From: Terriglobus roseus | Lineage (GTDB): Bacteria; Acidobacteriota; Terriglobia; Terriglobales; Acidobacteriaceae | Assembly: GCF_900102185.1 (NCBI RefSeq) | Contig: NZ_LT629690.1 | Span: 2,976,001-3,040,000, forward strand | Length of the DNA: 64,000 nucleotides | Direction: 5' to 3' | Shown: one piece after another, positions 49,739 to 59,308 of the stretch | Layout: the number at the start of each line of letters is the position of its first letter | Position numbering within the stretch: position 1 is the stretch's first letter | Made by a program: the position numbers and the translations under genes | Notes under the pieces: model-generated | The model's database searches: none | What the model saw: only the letters and a program-made list of their open reading frames with translations | What the model was told of the DNA's origin: nothing

Positions 49739-51982
49739 TTAATTCACGCGCTCAAACACCACTACGGTTGAATCGTAGTCATCACGCATGTTCAACTGCA
49801 CACCCGCGCCCATCAGCACTGCACCGCTCACCGTCTGCTCTCCGCGATACTTCTCTGCGTCCAGCGCACGCACGCGATACATAGCGTTCGCATCCAGTCC
49901 CTTCAAACGCACCGGCGGATACGCCACACGCAACCGCTGCGAATGCAGATACGCCAGCAGCACAGCCTGCGAACCATCACGAGACACATACTGCATCTGC
50001 GTCTCATCGCGATCCAGCGGCGACTGCAAACGATACTGCGCGCCCTGCTGCACCGTTGTACGAATCGTCTTGTAGAACGACACCAGCTTCGCGCTCAGCG
50101 CCATATCGGCATCGCTGAACTTGTTCAGATTGTTGCCAACGCCAAGCGCACCCTCCATCGCAACAACGAAGCGATACTGCAACGGAATACCGCGGCGCTC
50201 AGGATGCGAAACATCCGTCGTCCAGGCCACCATCACTTGCGGCGTATAGGCGTGGCTGAAGCCATACTGCAGGTCAAGCCGATCCAGCGCATCCGTGTTG
50301 TCGCTCGTCCACACCTCATCGGTGCGTTCGAGTATTCCTAAATCAACGCGGCCACCGCCACCGCTGCATGACTCAATCTCCAGCTTCGGATGCTTCTTCC
50401 GCAGGCGATCCAGAATCTCATACAGGTTCTGCACATACTTCACATTGATGGCCTTCTCCGCATCCACATCACGATGCGCCGCACTCGTACCCGGAGCCGT
50501 ATCCCATCCCGGCTCGCTCCAGTTGCGGTTGTAATCCCACTTCAGATACGCAATGTCATTCTCAGTGACCAGCTTGTCCAGCCACTCAAACGTCCATTCC
50601 TTCACGTCTTCGCGCGCAAGATTCAACAGCAACTGATTGCGCTGTTCCGTACGCTGACGATCCGGCATCTGCATCGCCCACTCAGGATGTTTGCGATACA
50701 GATCGCTGTTCGGGTTCACCATCTCTGGCTCAACCCAGATGCCAAAGTCCATACCCAGCGAATGCACCTTATCAATCAGCGGTTTCAACCCATTCGGAAA
50801 CTTCTGCTTGTTCAGATACCAGTCGCCAAGCCCGCGATGATCATCATTGCGTTCACCAAACCAGCCATCGTCAATCACGAATCGCTCAATGCCCAGCTTC
50901 GCTGCCTTCTCCGCCAGTTGCATCTGCATCTGGTCGGTAAAGTTCATCTCTGTGGCTTCCCAACTGTTGTAGACAATCGCGCGAGGCTTCGGCGGCTGCC
51001 CTGCTCCCTGACGAAGCGGCAGAATCTCATCCGTTTGAAAACGATGCAGCACACGCGACGCCGCACCCTGTCCACCATCGGTATAACCCGCATAAAACTT
51101 GGGTGTTTCCATCGACTGCCCTGCGGCCAGCGTCTCGTGGAAATCAAACGGATTGAATCCGCCCGTCACCTTCACCATGTGCAGGCTGGTGTCTTCCACC
51201 GTCATCCGCCAGCTTCCGCTCCAGCCAAGTTCACCAAACCAAACCGGCCCTGCATCTTCCGTCGTCTCATCCGTACGCCCAATCGCAAACCACGGATTCG
51301 CACGATGCGACGTGCTTCCCTTGCGGCTCTCCAGCACGCGTTCGCCTGCCTGGATCGTTTCTTGATGCAACTGCCACTCGCCGCCCCACATACCGGTAAG
51401 CCAGTTCAGGCTGTAGGCAGACTTCTCCGTCTCGGGGTACTGCGGCAGCGTCCACGTGGCGCTTGCAGCCTGCTCCAACTGCACCGGCGTCTTACCGGTG
51501 TTCTCAATGCGCGACCACCGCGCAATCACGCCCTCGGGATACGCCTTGTAGTACAGGTGAACGCGCAACGGCTGCGCCGTGTCCTTCAACACAATCTCAA
51601 GCTCATCCGCGCTCGTCTTCGCCGATTCAAACTTCAGAATCGACGTCCGATCGCCATTGCTGAAGTCCGCCTTCAACGCCGACTCCGTAAACAAACCCTC
51701 GCCCCACGCTGGATACTCCATCGGCATGGTTGAAATCTGTGGGTCAAACGAAGCGCGCTCCGGCGGAGCCTTCACCGCAGGCAGTGCCGCATTCGCGGGC
51801 AGCTTCGGCCCCCAGTACAGCGACTGCAACATGCCCAGGTCATTCACACCCACGGCATACGTCATCGTGCCCGCGCTCACAAACCACGTCTTCTTCGCGG
51901 CATCTTCACGTACCGCAACCTGCGCCACCAACGAGGAACTCGCCACAGCGCACAGAACCAGCGAAACCATCTGCTTCAGCAT
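49739..51982 (-). CDS. GH36-type alpha-galactosidase, secreted
   Basis: 747-aa glycoside hydrolase clan D enzyme that releases alpha-galactose from oligosaccharides. Signal peptide 1-20 (MVSLVLCAVASSSLVAQ). An N-terminal beta-sandwich precedes the barrel. The substrate loop is VIDDGWFGERNDDHRGLGDW; the nucleophile Asp483 is in YLKWDYNRNW and the acid/base Asp547 in CSGGGGRVDLGIL. A C-terminal beta domain follows. ATG 51982 starts a normal signal peptide; an extension to 52039 is unsupported. It is divergent from aroB with 55 bp between them. Confidence 0.94.
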   Translation of the reverse strand: MLKQMVSLVLCAVASSSLVAQVAVREDAAKKTWFVSAGTMTYAVGVNDLGMLQSLYWGPKLPANAALPAVKAPPERASFDPQISTMPMEYPAWGEGLFTESALKADFSNGDRTSILKFESAKTSADELEIVLKDTAQPLRVHLYYKAYPEGVIARWSRIENTGKTPVQLEQAASATWTLPQYPETEKSAYSLNWLTGMWGGEWQLHQETIQAGERVLESRKGSTSHRANPWFAIGRTDETTEDAGPVWFGELGWSGSWRMTVEDTSLHMVKVTGGFNPFDFHETLAAGQSMETPKFYAGYTDGGQGAASRVLHRFQTDEILPLRQGAGQPPKPRAIVYNSWEATEMNFTDQMQMQLAEKAAKLGIERFVIDDGWFGERNDDHRGLGDWYLNKQKFPNGLKPLIDKVHSLGMDFGIWVEPEMVNPNSDLYRKHPEWAMQMPDRQRTEQRNQLLLNLAREDVKEWTFEWLDKLVTENDIAYLKWDYNRNWSEPGWDTAPGTSAAHRDVDAEKAINVKYVQNLYEILDRLRKKHPKLEIESCSGGGGRVDLGILERTDEVWTSDNTDALDRLDLQYGFSHAYTPQVMVAWTTDVSHPERRGIPLQYRFVVAMEGALGVGNNLNKFSDADMALSAKLVSFYKTIRTTVQQGAQYRLQSPLDRDETQMQYVSRDGSQAVLLAYLHSQRLRVAYPPVRLKGLDANAMYRVRALDAEKYRGEQTVSGAVLMGAGVQLNMRDDYDSTVVVFERVN

Positions 51983-52025
51983 GTCAGCCACTCTATCGCG
52001 CCCCACACCCCGCTGGCGACCCTGC

Positions 52026-52031
52026 GATAAT
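52026..52031 (+). promoter_or_regulatory. -10 box of aroB (leaderless start)
   Basis: An extended -10 (TGCGATAAT, box GATAAT at 52026-52031) ends 6 bases before the aroB ATG at 52038. The RNA start would coincide with the ATG. There is no ribosome site. Confidence 0.6.
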
Positions 52032-52037
52032 GGATTC

Positions 52038-53153
52038 ATGAGCGATATCCGTGTTGAAGCTGCGTCCGCAAGCTATACCGTCCACGTGGACCGCAACCTT
52101 CTCGCATCCATCGCAGAGCGCACAGCGCCCCTCGCCAGGAAGATTTCGCAGGTCTTTATCGTCACCTCGCCTGAAATTGATCGCCTGTGGGGCGCTCCCG
52201 TCCGCAACGGATTTGAGACCCTCGGCAAACGGGTAACAACGTTACTCATCCCCGCAGGCGAATCGCACAAGCGCATGACCACCATTGAGCGTCTGCTGGA
52301 AGAACTGGCACAGCACGGAGCCGACCGCGACACGCTCCTCGTAGCCCTCGGCGGCGGCGTTCTCGGCGACATGACCGGCTTCCTCGCCGCCATCTGGATG
52401 CGCGGCGTGCCCTTCATTCAGGTGCCCACCACATTGCTCTCGCAGGTCGACTCCTCCGTGGGCGGCAAGACCGGCGCAAACCTCGCCGCAGGTAAGAACC
52501 TGGTAGGCGCGTTCTATCATCCGCTTGCTGTTTTCGCAGACCTCGACACACTCTCCACGCTGCCGCCCCGCGAACTCCGCGCAGGCCTGCAGGAAAGCGT
52601 AAAAGCGGGCGTCATCCGCTATCCCCAGCTCTTCGCATTCATGGAGCAGAACGCCGAGGCTATTCGCAACGGCGAACTCTCGGTACTGCAGCCGGTCATT
52701 GAAGACAGCATTCGCATGAAGGCCGAAGTCGTCGAAGCCGACGAACGCGAAAGCGGCCTGCGCATGATCCTGAACTTTGGCCACACCGTAGGCCACGCCA
52801 TTGAAGCCGCCACAGGTTACAAGCAACTGCTGCACGGCGAAGCCATCGGCTGGGGCATGATCGCCGCTGTCCGCCTCGCGCAATCGCGCAATCTGCTTGA
52901 TGAAGCCACAGCCACGCGCATCACAAAACTTGTGCATGCCTTCGGCCCTCTGCCTCCGTTTGAAGCAGAAGCACAGCATCTCGTCACACTCACGGGCTCT
53001 GACAAGAAGAAGCGCAGCGGCACACTCTCGTTCATCCTGCCCACCAGCATTGGCACAGTCGACATCGTGCGCGACGTCACCGAAGCAGAGCTACTCACCG
53101 CCGTTGAAACCATGCTCGCAGAGATGCGCACAGCAAACGCGGTGACTGCATGA
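52038..53153 (+). CDS. aroB: 3-dehydroquinate synthase
   Basis: 371-aa NAD- and zinc-dependent enzyme of the shikimate pathway (DAHP to 3-dehydroquinate). Family blocks: IPAGESHKRMTTIERLLEEL, ALGGGVLGDMTGFLAAIWMRGVPFIQVPTTLLSQVDSSVGGKTGANL, GKNLVGAFYHPLAVFADLDTLSTLPPRELRAG, LNFGHTVGHAIEAATGY (zinc His) and LLHGEAIGWGM. Length is normal. The ATG at 52038 follows a promoter -10 directly, so it is probably leaderless; the longer upstream frame runs antisense through the galactosidase. Its stop overlaps the menG start by 4 bp. Confidence 0.97.
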   Translation: MSDIRVEAASASYTVHVDRNLLASIAERTAPLARKISQVFIVTSPEIDRLWGAPVRNGFETLGKRVTTLLIPAGESHKRMTTIERLLEELAQHGADRDTLLVALGGGVLGDMTGFLAAIWMRGVPFIQVPTTLLSQVDSSVGGKTGANLAAGKNLVGAFYHPLAVFADLDTLSTLPPRELRAGLQESVKAGVIRYPQLFAFMEQNAEAIRNGELSVLQPVIEDSIRMKAEVVEADERESGLRMILNFGHTVGHAIEAATGYKQLLHGEAIGWGMIAAVRLAQSRNLLDEATATRITKLVHAFGPLPPFEAEAQHLVTLTGSDKKKRSGTLSFILPTSIGTVDIVRDVTEAELLTAVETMLAEMRTANAVTA

Positions 53154-53902
53154 CCGCTCTGCAATCCGCGAAAGGCGCGCGTCCCGAAGGCGCAACAACA
53201 GACGAAGAAGCAGCCATCGCCGTACAAAAAATGTTCGATGAGATTGCGCCGCAGTACGACCGCGCCAATCACATCCTCAGCATGGGCATGGACCGCGTCT
53301 GGTGGAGCAGCACTGCGCGCTTCTTTGACGCAACACTGAAGCAGCCACAATCGCGCGTGCTCGACCTCTGCTGCGGCACCGCAGACATGACAGCAGCTCT
53401 GCTCGCTCGTCGTCATGCAAACGCAGAATCCATCCTCGCCGTCGACTTCTCACACGAGATGATCGAACGCGGTCGCATCAAGATGCAGGGCAAGCCCGTT
53501 GAGTTCATCGAAGCTGATGCTCTCAATCTGCCCATCGCAGACGCATCGCTTGACCTCGTCGTCAGCGCCTTCGGCTTCCGCAACCTCGCAGACTACAACG
53601 CTGGCCTGCGTGAAATCCGTCGCGTACTCAAACCCGGCGGACGCATCGGCATCCTTGACTTCTCCATGCCACCCGCGCCGCTGAAGCAGATGTACCGTCT
53701 TTACTTCCGCCATGTTCTGCCACACATCGGCGGCATGATCTCCGGCTCGCAGGATTCTTACGCATATCTTCCCGCCAGCGTAGAGCGTTTTCCCGCGCCA
53801 AAAGACTTCTTACGCATGATGGAAGCCGCGTCATTCCATGAAACGCGCTGGCAGCCATATCTCTTCGGCATCGCGGGCCTCTGGTCCGCAACCGCCTTGT
53901 AA
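53150..53902 (+). CDS. menG: Demethylmenaquinone C-methyltransferase (MenG/UbiE)
   Basis: 250-aa SAM-dependent methyltransferase that completes menaquinone synthesis. UbiE signatures are clear: VQKMFDEIAPQYDRANHILSMGMDRVWW, the SAM motif VLDLCCGTADMT, VVSAFGFRNLADY, EIRRVLKPGGRIGILDFS and the C-terminal AYLPASVERFPAPKDF. Menaquinone is the usual quinone of Acidobacteriota, so MenG is preferred to UbiE. It overlaps aroB by 4 bp (ATGA), which indicates coupled translation. A 98-bp gap follows before the alcohol dehydrogenase. Confidence 0.95.
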   Translation: MTALQSAKGARPEGATTDEEAAIAVQKMFDEIAPQYDRANHILSMGMDRVWWSSTARFFDATLKQPQSRVLDLCCGTADMTAALLARRHANAESILAVDFSHEMIERGRIKMQGKPVEFIEADALNLPIADASLDLVVSAFGFRNLADYNAGLREIRRVLKPGGRIGILDFSMPPAPLKQMYRLYFRHVLPHIGGMISGSQDSYAYLPASVERFPAPKDFLRMMEAASFHETRWQPYLFGIAGLWSATAL

Positions 53903-54000
53903 CAACTCGAACATCAGCATCCTGCATACTGGGTGCGGCATCTCATGAGTGAGCCGGGGACCCACGGCGAATTTCATCAACACAACACAGGAGCAACACG

Positions 54001-55047
54001 ATGTCACAGGCATCCGCTTACGCCGCGCAGTCGGTAAAGACACCCCTCGGCCCCTTTTCATTTGAGCGCCGCGAGCCCGGCCCGAACGACGTTCTCATCG
54101 ACATCAAGTTCTGCGGCATCTGCCACTCTGACCTGCATCAGGTGCGCGACGAGTGGGGCGGCGGCATCTTCCCCATGGTTCCCGGCCACGAAATCGCAGG
54201 CGTAGTCCGCGCCATCGGTTCTGCCGTCACGCACTTCAAGGTAGGCGATAACGTCGGCGTAGGTTGTTTCGTCGATAGCTGCCGTACCTGCGTGGAATGC
54301 ACCGCGGGCGATGACAACTACTGCCAAGTAGGTATCACCCTCACCTACAACGGTCGCGACAAACAAGGCCAGCCTACGTACGGCGGCTACTCCGATCACA
54401 TCGTTGTCGACGAGAACTACGTCCTCCACATCCCTGAGAACCTTCCGCTCGACGCAGCATCGCCGCTGCTCTGCGCAGGCATCACGCTATACAGCCCGTT
54501 AAAGCATTGGGGTGCAGGCCCCGGCAAGCGAGTTGCGATCATTGGTCTCGGCGGCCTCGGTCACATGGGCGTCAAGCTGGCACACGCCATGGGCGCACAC
54601 GTCACCGTGCTGAGCCAGAGCATGAAGAAGGCCGACGACGCGAAGAAGCTCGGCGCTGACGAGTTCTACGCCATGAGTGATCCGGAAACGGTGAAGAAGC
54701 TTCACAACAGCTTCGACCTCATCATCAGCACCGTGGGCGTGGCCATGGACTTCACTCCGTACCTCACCATGTTGAAGAAAGACAGCACCATGGTTCTGGT
54801 CGGCGCACCCGAAGGCAACTCGGAACTCAACAGCTTCGGCCTTATCGCCAACCGCAAATCCCTCGCTGGTTCCATGATCGGTTCCATCGAAGAGACGCAG
54901 GAAATGCTCGACTTCTGCGGTCGCCACAACATAGTCAGCGACATTGAAGTCATCAACGCCGACTACATCAACGAAGCTTACGAACGCATGCTGAAGAGCG
55001 ACGTTCGCTACCGCTTCGTCATCGACCTCGAGTCACTGAAGAAGTAA
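54001..55047 (+). CDS. Zinc-dependent NAD(P) alcohol dehydrogenase (YahK/CAD-like)
   Basis: 348-aa medium-chain dehydrogenase reducing aldehydes or oxidising primary alcohols. The catalytic zinc ligands are Cys41, His63 and Glu64 (GHEIAGVV); the structural zinc cluster is Cys94, 97, 100 and 108 ([17 protein letters not shown]). The dinucleotide motif is [11 protein letters not shown]. The layout matches the YahK/cinnamyl-alcohol dehydrogenase group, generally NADPH-dependent. AGGAG is 8 bases upstream of the ATG. Monocistronic, with its own terminator. Confidence 0.95.
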   Translation: MSQASAYAAQSVKTPLGPFSFERREPGPNDVLIDIKFCGICHSDLHQVRDEWGGGIFPMVPGHEIAGVVRAIGSAVTHFKVGDNVGVGCFVDSCRTCVECTAGDDNYCQVGITLTYNGRDKQGQPTYGGYSDHIVVDENYVLHIPENLPLDAASPLLCAGITLYSPLKHWGAGPGKRVAIIGLGGLGHMGVKLAHAMGAHVTVLSQSMKKADDAKKLGADEFYAMSDPETVKKLHNSFDLIISTVGVAMDFTPYLTMLKKDSTMVLVGAPEGNSELNSFGLIANRKSLAGSMIGSIEETQEMLDFCGRHNIVSDIEVINADYINEAYERMLKSDVRYRFVIDLESLKK

Positions 55048-55066
55048 ATCGCATTGGCAAAACGAC

Positions 55067-55094
55067 AAAGGGCATGGCTCGCGCCATGCCCTTT
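55067..55094 (+). terminator. Terminator of the alcohol dehydrogenase gene
   Basis: AAAGGGCATGG / CCATGCCCTTT, 11-bp perfect stem, 6-base loop, shared between convergent genes. Confidence 0.82.
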
Positions 55095-55112
55095 CGTATT
55101 TATGAACACAGG

Positions 55113-56069
55113 CTATTTCTGCTGTAACACGCGGATCTCATATTCCAATTCGCGCCGGGTCTCTGCAATCACATCACGTCCATCCGCACCCACATACTCA
55201 AGCTCGTAGAAGCACGGAATCTTCCATCCGCGATCACGATTCATCTTCAGTATCTGCGCAGCAGGCGTTACACCATCACCAAACGGAACGCTGGCTCCAT
55301 CGTTGGCTTTGCGATCATGCACATGCATGTTCGTGATCTTGTCATGAAGCGTTTCCAGCGCTGCTACCGCATCGAGACCACTTGCCGAATAATGCGCAAC
55401 ATCTAGGTTGATGCGGTACATCGACGACATAGCCAGCACCTGGCGGAAGTGATCCATCGTCGCAAGATCATCCGGATCCTTCGTCACCGCATGGTTATGA
55501 AATGCCACCATCACACCATGCTTCTCAGCAAAAGGAGCCACACGCTTTGCCACAGACACTTTGCTCGAAGCCGTAATCAACTTCAGCCGCAACGCCTTCG
55601 CCGCCATAAAGCCATGGTCAATTTCCGCATCCGTCATCGACGGCTCAAAGCTGTAGTTGTAAGAGAACAAGCCAATACGCGCAAAGTCGAATCGACGCCG
55701 AATCTCAGTGAAATGATTCGGAGGAGTATTCGTTCGCCACGCGCGTAGCGCACTCCTGCGGCTCTCCCGTTCGGCCGCCGAAAGCTGCTCTGCAGGCTGC
55801 GTCGCAGCACCACTCCACGGCGACCAGTAGCGCACCGGCAACGCAAACGGCTCTGCCTGCGGAGCCCACAGCTCCAGCAGATTCACCTTCAACTGGAGCG
55901 TGCCATCCAGGATGGTGTCAATCGCCTGCAGTCCGCCCTGCCGCACGTTGTGAAAGGTGTAGGTCTGCAATCCAAGCTGCACACCGCCCACTTCCAACGC
56001 CCACGATGGCATGGACAGTAGCGATGCCGCAGCGCCCATTCCCTTCAACACTTGCCGCCGATTCAGCAT
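55113..56069 (-). CDS. Sugar phosphate isomerase/epimerase-like TIM-barrel protein with Tat-like signal
   Basis: 318-aa xylose-isomerase-like (AP2Ec) TIM-barrel protein. The N-terminus MLNRRQVLKGMGAAASLLSMPSWA is a twin-arginine-type signal. Barrel strands and metal-site blocks include GLQTYTFHNV, LNLLELW-type VNLLELWAPQ, KLITASSKVSV, VMVAFHNHA (His), INLDVAHY (Asp/His), ITNMHVHDRK (His) and CFYELEYVG (Glu). These mark a likely divalent metal. Reaction unknown; may act on keto sugars in the periplasm. AGGAG is 6 bases before the ATG. The neighbouring membrane gene lies 18 bp upstream on the same strand. Confidence 0.88.
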   Translation of the reverse strand: MLNRRQVLKGMGAAASLLSMPSWALEVGGVQLGLQTYTFHNVRQGGLQAIDTILDGTLQLKVNLLELWAPQAEPFALPVRYWSPWSGAATQPAEQLSAAERESRRSALRAWRTNTPPNHFTEIRRRFDFARIGLFSYNYSFEPSMTDAEIDHGFMAAKALRLKLITASSKVSVAKRVAPFAEKHGVMVAFHNHAVTKDPDDLATMDHFRQVLAMSSMYRINLDVAHYSASGLDAVAALETLHDKITNMHVHDRKANDGASVPFGDGVTPAAQILKMNRDRGWKIPCFYELEYVGADGRDVIAETRRELEYEIRVLQQK

Positions 56070-56087
56070 CTCTTCTCCTGCGTGCGT

Positions 56088-56459
56088 TTAGCTCAACTGC
56101 ATATACGCGGGAATCGCGCATCCCACCAACACACAAAGCATCAGCAACACAGTGTCGCCAAGGGTCTGTTGATGAGGCATCTTGTTCCTTGCGCGGATCA
56201 TCGCGAAGCAAAGCAATGCCGCGATCGCCGCTACGGTCACTGCAGCCAATGGCATCGTCGAGAAAAAGTACAGCCCAGTGCACGCTGCCACTGCGCCCGC
56301 CACAATCCACGACAATCCAAGCTGCAGATAGTAAGCGCGGCTCATGCGCGAGCCTTCCGTCAGCACGCCGCGTCCTTCGCGTGTAATCAGGAAGCCCAAC
56401 ACGAGGTGGACCGCAATCGCGGCGAGATATCCAAACACAATACCTGCAAACGCTCCCAT
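56088..56459 (-). CDS. Small four-helix membrane protein of unknown family
   Basis: 123-aa protein with about four membrane helices: GIVFGYLAAIAVHLVLGFLI, LGLSWIVAGAVAACTGLYFF, LAAVTVAAIAALLCFAMI and TVLLMLCVLVGCAIPAYM. No motif allows naming. It lies 18 bp upstream of the isomerase-like gene and 22 bp downstream of the GT2 gene, all on the minus strand, so the three may form one operon (GT2, this gene, isomerase). Confidence 0.75.
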   Translation of the reverse strand: MGAFAGIVFGYLAAIAVHLVLGFLITREGRGVLTEGSRMSRAYYLQLGLSWIVAGAVAACTGLYFFSTMPLAAVTVAAIAALLCFAMIRARNKMPHQQTLGDTVLLMLCVLVGCAIPAYMQLS

Positions 56460-56481
56460 GGACTGCCCTCCAAACTAATTG

Positions 56482-58149
56482 TCAGATGCCGACAGGATAC
56501 GGCTTCTCATGCAGTTCTGCACCCGGATTCGCGTTGCGCTCAAAACGTCCTTGCAGCAGACTCAACAAACCGGTGTACCAATACCCCAGCACAAACAGCA
56601 GCAGGAACGGCACCGTGAAGTAATTCTCGCTGCTGAACGCATACCAGACCGTGAACGCGAAGTAACAACCAATCGCAAGTTCAATCCAGGGAATAATGCC
56701 CAGCCGCTTGCGATACTTCTTCGCCGCAACCGTCGCCTCGCCCTTCTTCTGCACGCGATACTTCGGCGTACGCGCAAACGCGCTCTGCACACCAAACAGC
56801 GCTTCCATCACAGCCTTGGTATTCGTGATGGTCAAACCAACACCCAGCGCCATCAGAAACGGCAGATACAGAAACGTCTTGTACCAGGTCTTCGGAAACA
56901 ATTCTTTTTGCGACACAAGATAGAAGCTTGAGATCGACATCGTGCTCGCCATAAACAGCGGGAAGTCGATCAGCAACATCTGCACCCAGCCCTGCCACGA
57001 ACGAATAATCATCGCCGGCATCAGCAACACGCTGAGCACAATCATCAGCGGATAACTGATGTTCGCCGTCAGGTGATACCACGCCTCCAGCTTCGTGTGC
57101 TTCGGTGCATCGCTGGCCAACACACGCGGCAAAATCTTCTTGCCGGTCTGGATCAATCCCTTCGCCCAACGCGCCTGCTGCGTCTTGAACGCAGTCATCT
57201 CAATGGGCAACTCCGCGGGACATTCCACGTCCTGCAGATACTTAAACTTCCATCCCTTCAACTGCGCGCGATAGCTCAGGTCCGTATCTTCAGTTAGCGT
57301 GTCATGCTGCCATCCACCGGCCTCATCAATCGCCGTACGACGCCACGCACCCGCCGTGCCGTTGAAGTTAAAGAACACACCCGCACGCGAACGTCCGCCA
57401 TGCTCCAGCACAAAGTGCCCATCCAGCAGAATCGCTTCCACCTGCGTCAGAAAGCTATAGTTGCGATTCAGATGCGTCCAGCGCGTCTGCACCATGCCCA
57501 CGCCCGGCTCTGCAAAATGGTTAACCACCTTATGCAACCAGTCCGTCGGCGGCACAAAGTCCGCATCGAAGATTGCAATCAATTCGCCCTTCGCCGTCTT
57601 CAAACCCGCATCCAGCGCTCCGGCCTTGTAGCCATGACGATCCGTCCGGTGCAGATAGTAGATCGGCTGCGGTGGCAGTCCTGCAGTGCCCTCCGCATAC
57701 TTGCGCACAATCTCTGCAGCCACTTCATGCGTTTCGTCGGTCGAGTCATCCAGCACCTGGATCTCAAACCGATCGCGCGGATACTCAATCCGGCAGCAAG
57801 CATCCACCAGCCGGTCCACCACATACTGCTCATTGAAGATGGGCAACTGGATCGTCACAAACGGCAGTTCATTCTCCGCAAACTTCATCGGAGCATTCGT
57901 GCTCGTCGCTTCCTTCTTCTTGTTGCGGAAATACAGCCACACCAACTGGTAGCGGTGGATGCCGTAAAACGCCAGGATCACCATCACGATGAAGTAAGGA
58001 ATCAGCAGTGCAATATCGAAGCTGTTCCAGTGATACATGCCCTTGAAGGTGTTCTGCATGTAGTGGGTCTTCCAGTAGTGCTGAAGACCGTGCTGCTGCT
58101 GAAACAGCAGAGTCAGGACAAGGGTGTGCATTGAGGTGAACAGAAGCAT
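56482..58149 (-). CDS. GT2 family membrane glycosyltransferase (cellulose-synthase/CslA-like)
   Basis: 555-aa processive-type glycosyltransferase. An N-terminal helix (DIALLIPYFIVMVILAFYGI) precedes the cytoplasmic GT-A domain with the conserved acids LDDSTDET, IFDADFVP and TEDTDLSYRA and the QxxRW motif QQARWAKG, the set seen in cellulose, glucomannan and hyaluronan synthases. About six helices follow. It probably polymerises or transfers a hexose across the membrane. The start is uncertain: ATG 58149 or 58131; both have weak ribosome sites and the frame extends further upstream. Possible operon with the two downstream genes. Confidence 0.9.
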   Translation of the reverse strand: MLLFTSMHTLVLTLLFQQQHGLQHYWKTHYMQNTFKGMYHWNSFDIALLIPYFIVMVILAFYGIHRYQLVWLYFRNKKKEATSTNAPMKFAENELPFVTIQLPIFNEQYVVDRLVDACCRIEYPRDRFEIQVLDDSTDETHEVAAEIVRKYAEGTAGLPPQPIYYLHRTDRHGYKAGALDAGLKTAKGELIAIFDADFVPPTDWLHKVVNHFAEPGVGMVQTRWTHLNRNYSFLTQVEAILLDGHFVLEHGGRSRAGVFFNFNGTAGAWRRTAIDEAGGWQHDTLTEDTDLSYRAQLKGWKFKYLQDVECPAELPIEMTAFKTQQARWAKGLIQTGKKILPRVLASDAPKHTKLEAWYHLTANISYPLMIVLSVLLMPAMIIRSWQGWVQMLLIDFPLFMASTMSISSFYLVSQKELFPKTWYKTFLYLPFLMALGVGLTITNTKAVMEALFGVQSAFARTPKYRVQKKGEATVAAKKYRKRLGIIPWIELAIGCYFAFTVWYAFSSENYFTVPFLLLFVLGYWYTGLLSLLQGRFERNANPGAELHEKPYPVGI

Positions 58150-58234
58150 TGCTCCGCGGATAAAAATGGCTCCCCTGATTCTACCGGAGCAGGTCAAACC
58201 ACCTGATAAATCGCAATTTGTGGGTGATAAAGCA

Positions 58235-58268
58235 AATGCCCACGCCTCCAGAATGAGACGTGGGCATT
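58235..58268 (-). terminator. Terminator of the SMP-30-like gene
   Basis: AATGCCCACG / CGTGGGCATT, 10-bp perfect stem with a 14-base loop; minus-strand tail TTTGCTTT. Confidence 0.7.
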
Positions 58269-58285
58269 CAACAACCGCCAAAAGC

Positions 58286-59173
58286 CTACTTCAAGGGAAC
58301 CGGAACAGCTTTTCCTGCGCCGCGTTCCGCAATCCACAGCGTGTTACCTGCAGGTTCCACACCGGTCGGCGTCTTCAAACCATCCTTGATCACCGTCACA
58401 TGCGCGCGGTCGCCATCAATCGTCAGCGAAGCCACCATACCGCTGCCATTCGCCGCCACATAGATCTTTCCATTGGCCGCACGCATGCCATCCGGCCCCT
58501 TCACCGGCTGATCCATCCAGATGTCCACCGGAGCGCCCGCTTTACCGTTCGCGTCCACCGGGATGCGGTACAGCTTATTGAAGAACACGTTGTTGATGTA
58601 CAGCACGCCATCCAGGAACGTGATGCCATCAATGCCATTCAGCACGCGGCTATCGGAAAACACCTCGGCAGTCGTCGCTCCGGCAGGCAGACGATAAATC
58701 TTGCCCACAGACGTGTCCGAGATATACAGCGCCTTATCCGGGCCAATGGCAAAGTCGTTGCAAGTGGTGTTATCGCCCGGCAGGTCCCAACGCAGCTTCT
58801 GCGTGCCGGTCTTCAGATCAAACCCACGCAACGCCGTGTGCCGCTGCGCCGGACGCGTATTCGGTACCGGCGTCAACTGGCACGTCCACAACGTGTTCGT
58901 CGCGCCATCGGCCAGCATGCCAAAGAAGAACGTTCCCGGGCCTTCGGCGCTCGCGTCCACAAACTTCTCTGCAGTCGTCGCACCGGGAGCCACCTTGTAC
59001 ACAAACGGCGAACTCGCGCTGCCCACATACAGCGTTCCACCAGGAGCCACCGTCAGGCTTTCCGGTTGCGACTTCTCATCGCCAATCACCACCTGTGCTG
59101 AGGCAATGCTTCCTGCCAGTCCCACACCGAAAGCCAAGCCAAGCGCAAGGCCGCGAACACAATTCATCGTCAT
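58286..59173 (-). CDS. SMP-30/gluconolactonase-like secreted protein
   Basis: 295-aa six-bladed-propeller-type protein. Signal peptide 1-26 (LALGLAFGVGLAGSIASAQ). Blade segments: GGTLYVGSASSPFVYKV, CNDFAIGPDKALYISDTSVGKIYRL, GIDGITFLDGVLYINNVFFNKLYRIPVD and GPDGMRAANGKIYVAAN. The N/D pattern (CNDFAIG, GIDGIT) matches the metal-binding region of the SMP-30 family of lactonases. ATG 59173 has GGAG 7 bases upstream and begins the signal peptide. Likely periplasmic sugar-lactone hydrolysis, but the substrate is unknown. Confidence 0.84.
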   Translation of the reverse strand: MTMNCVRGLALGLAFGVGLAGSIASAQVVIGDEKSQPESLTVAPGGTLYVGSASSPFVYKVAPGATTAEKFVDASAEGPGTFFFGMLADGATNTLWTCQLTPVPNTRPAQRHTALRGFDLKTGTQKLRWDLPGDNTTCNDFAIGPDKALYISDTSVGKIYRLPAGATTAEVFSDSRVLNGIDGITFLDGVLYINNVFFNKLYRIPVDANGKAGAPVDIWMDQPVKGPDGMRAANGKIYVAANGSGMVASLTIDGDRAHVTVIKDGLKTPTGVEPAGNTLWIAERGAGKAVPVPLK

Positions 59174-59264
59174 AGCAGAACTCCGCAGAAAGGAAATCGA
59201 AAGGCCCGGAAGGGGGCAGACGAAGAATACCGCAGCCCAATCACCTATGTAACCCGCAAACGAT

Positions 59265-59290
59265 AAAAGCCCTCCCGAAGGAGAGCTTTT
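59265..59290 (-). terminator. Terminator of the 148-aa unknown gene
   Basis: AAAAGC-C-CTCC-CGAA-GGAG-A-GCTTTT: two stem blocks with a 1-1 mismatch, ending in TTTTAT on the minus strand. Confidence 0.7.
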
Positions 59291-59308
59291 CATCCAAACT
59301 ACAAGACC

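Noticed and set aside
50390-51733. 447-codon open frame antisense to the alpha-galactosidase
   Set aside because: Arg/His/Leu-rich shadow without domains.
53903-54000. GGGTGCGGCATCTCATGAG segment as a fragment of a dispersed repeat
   Set aside because: Resembles repeats I recall from related genomes but is too short to support from this window alone.
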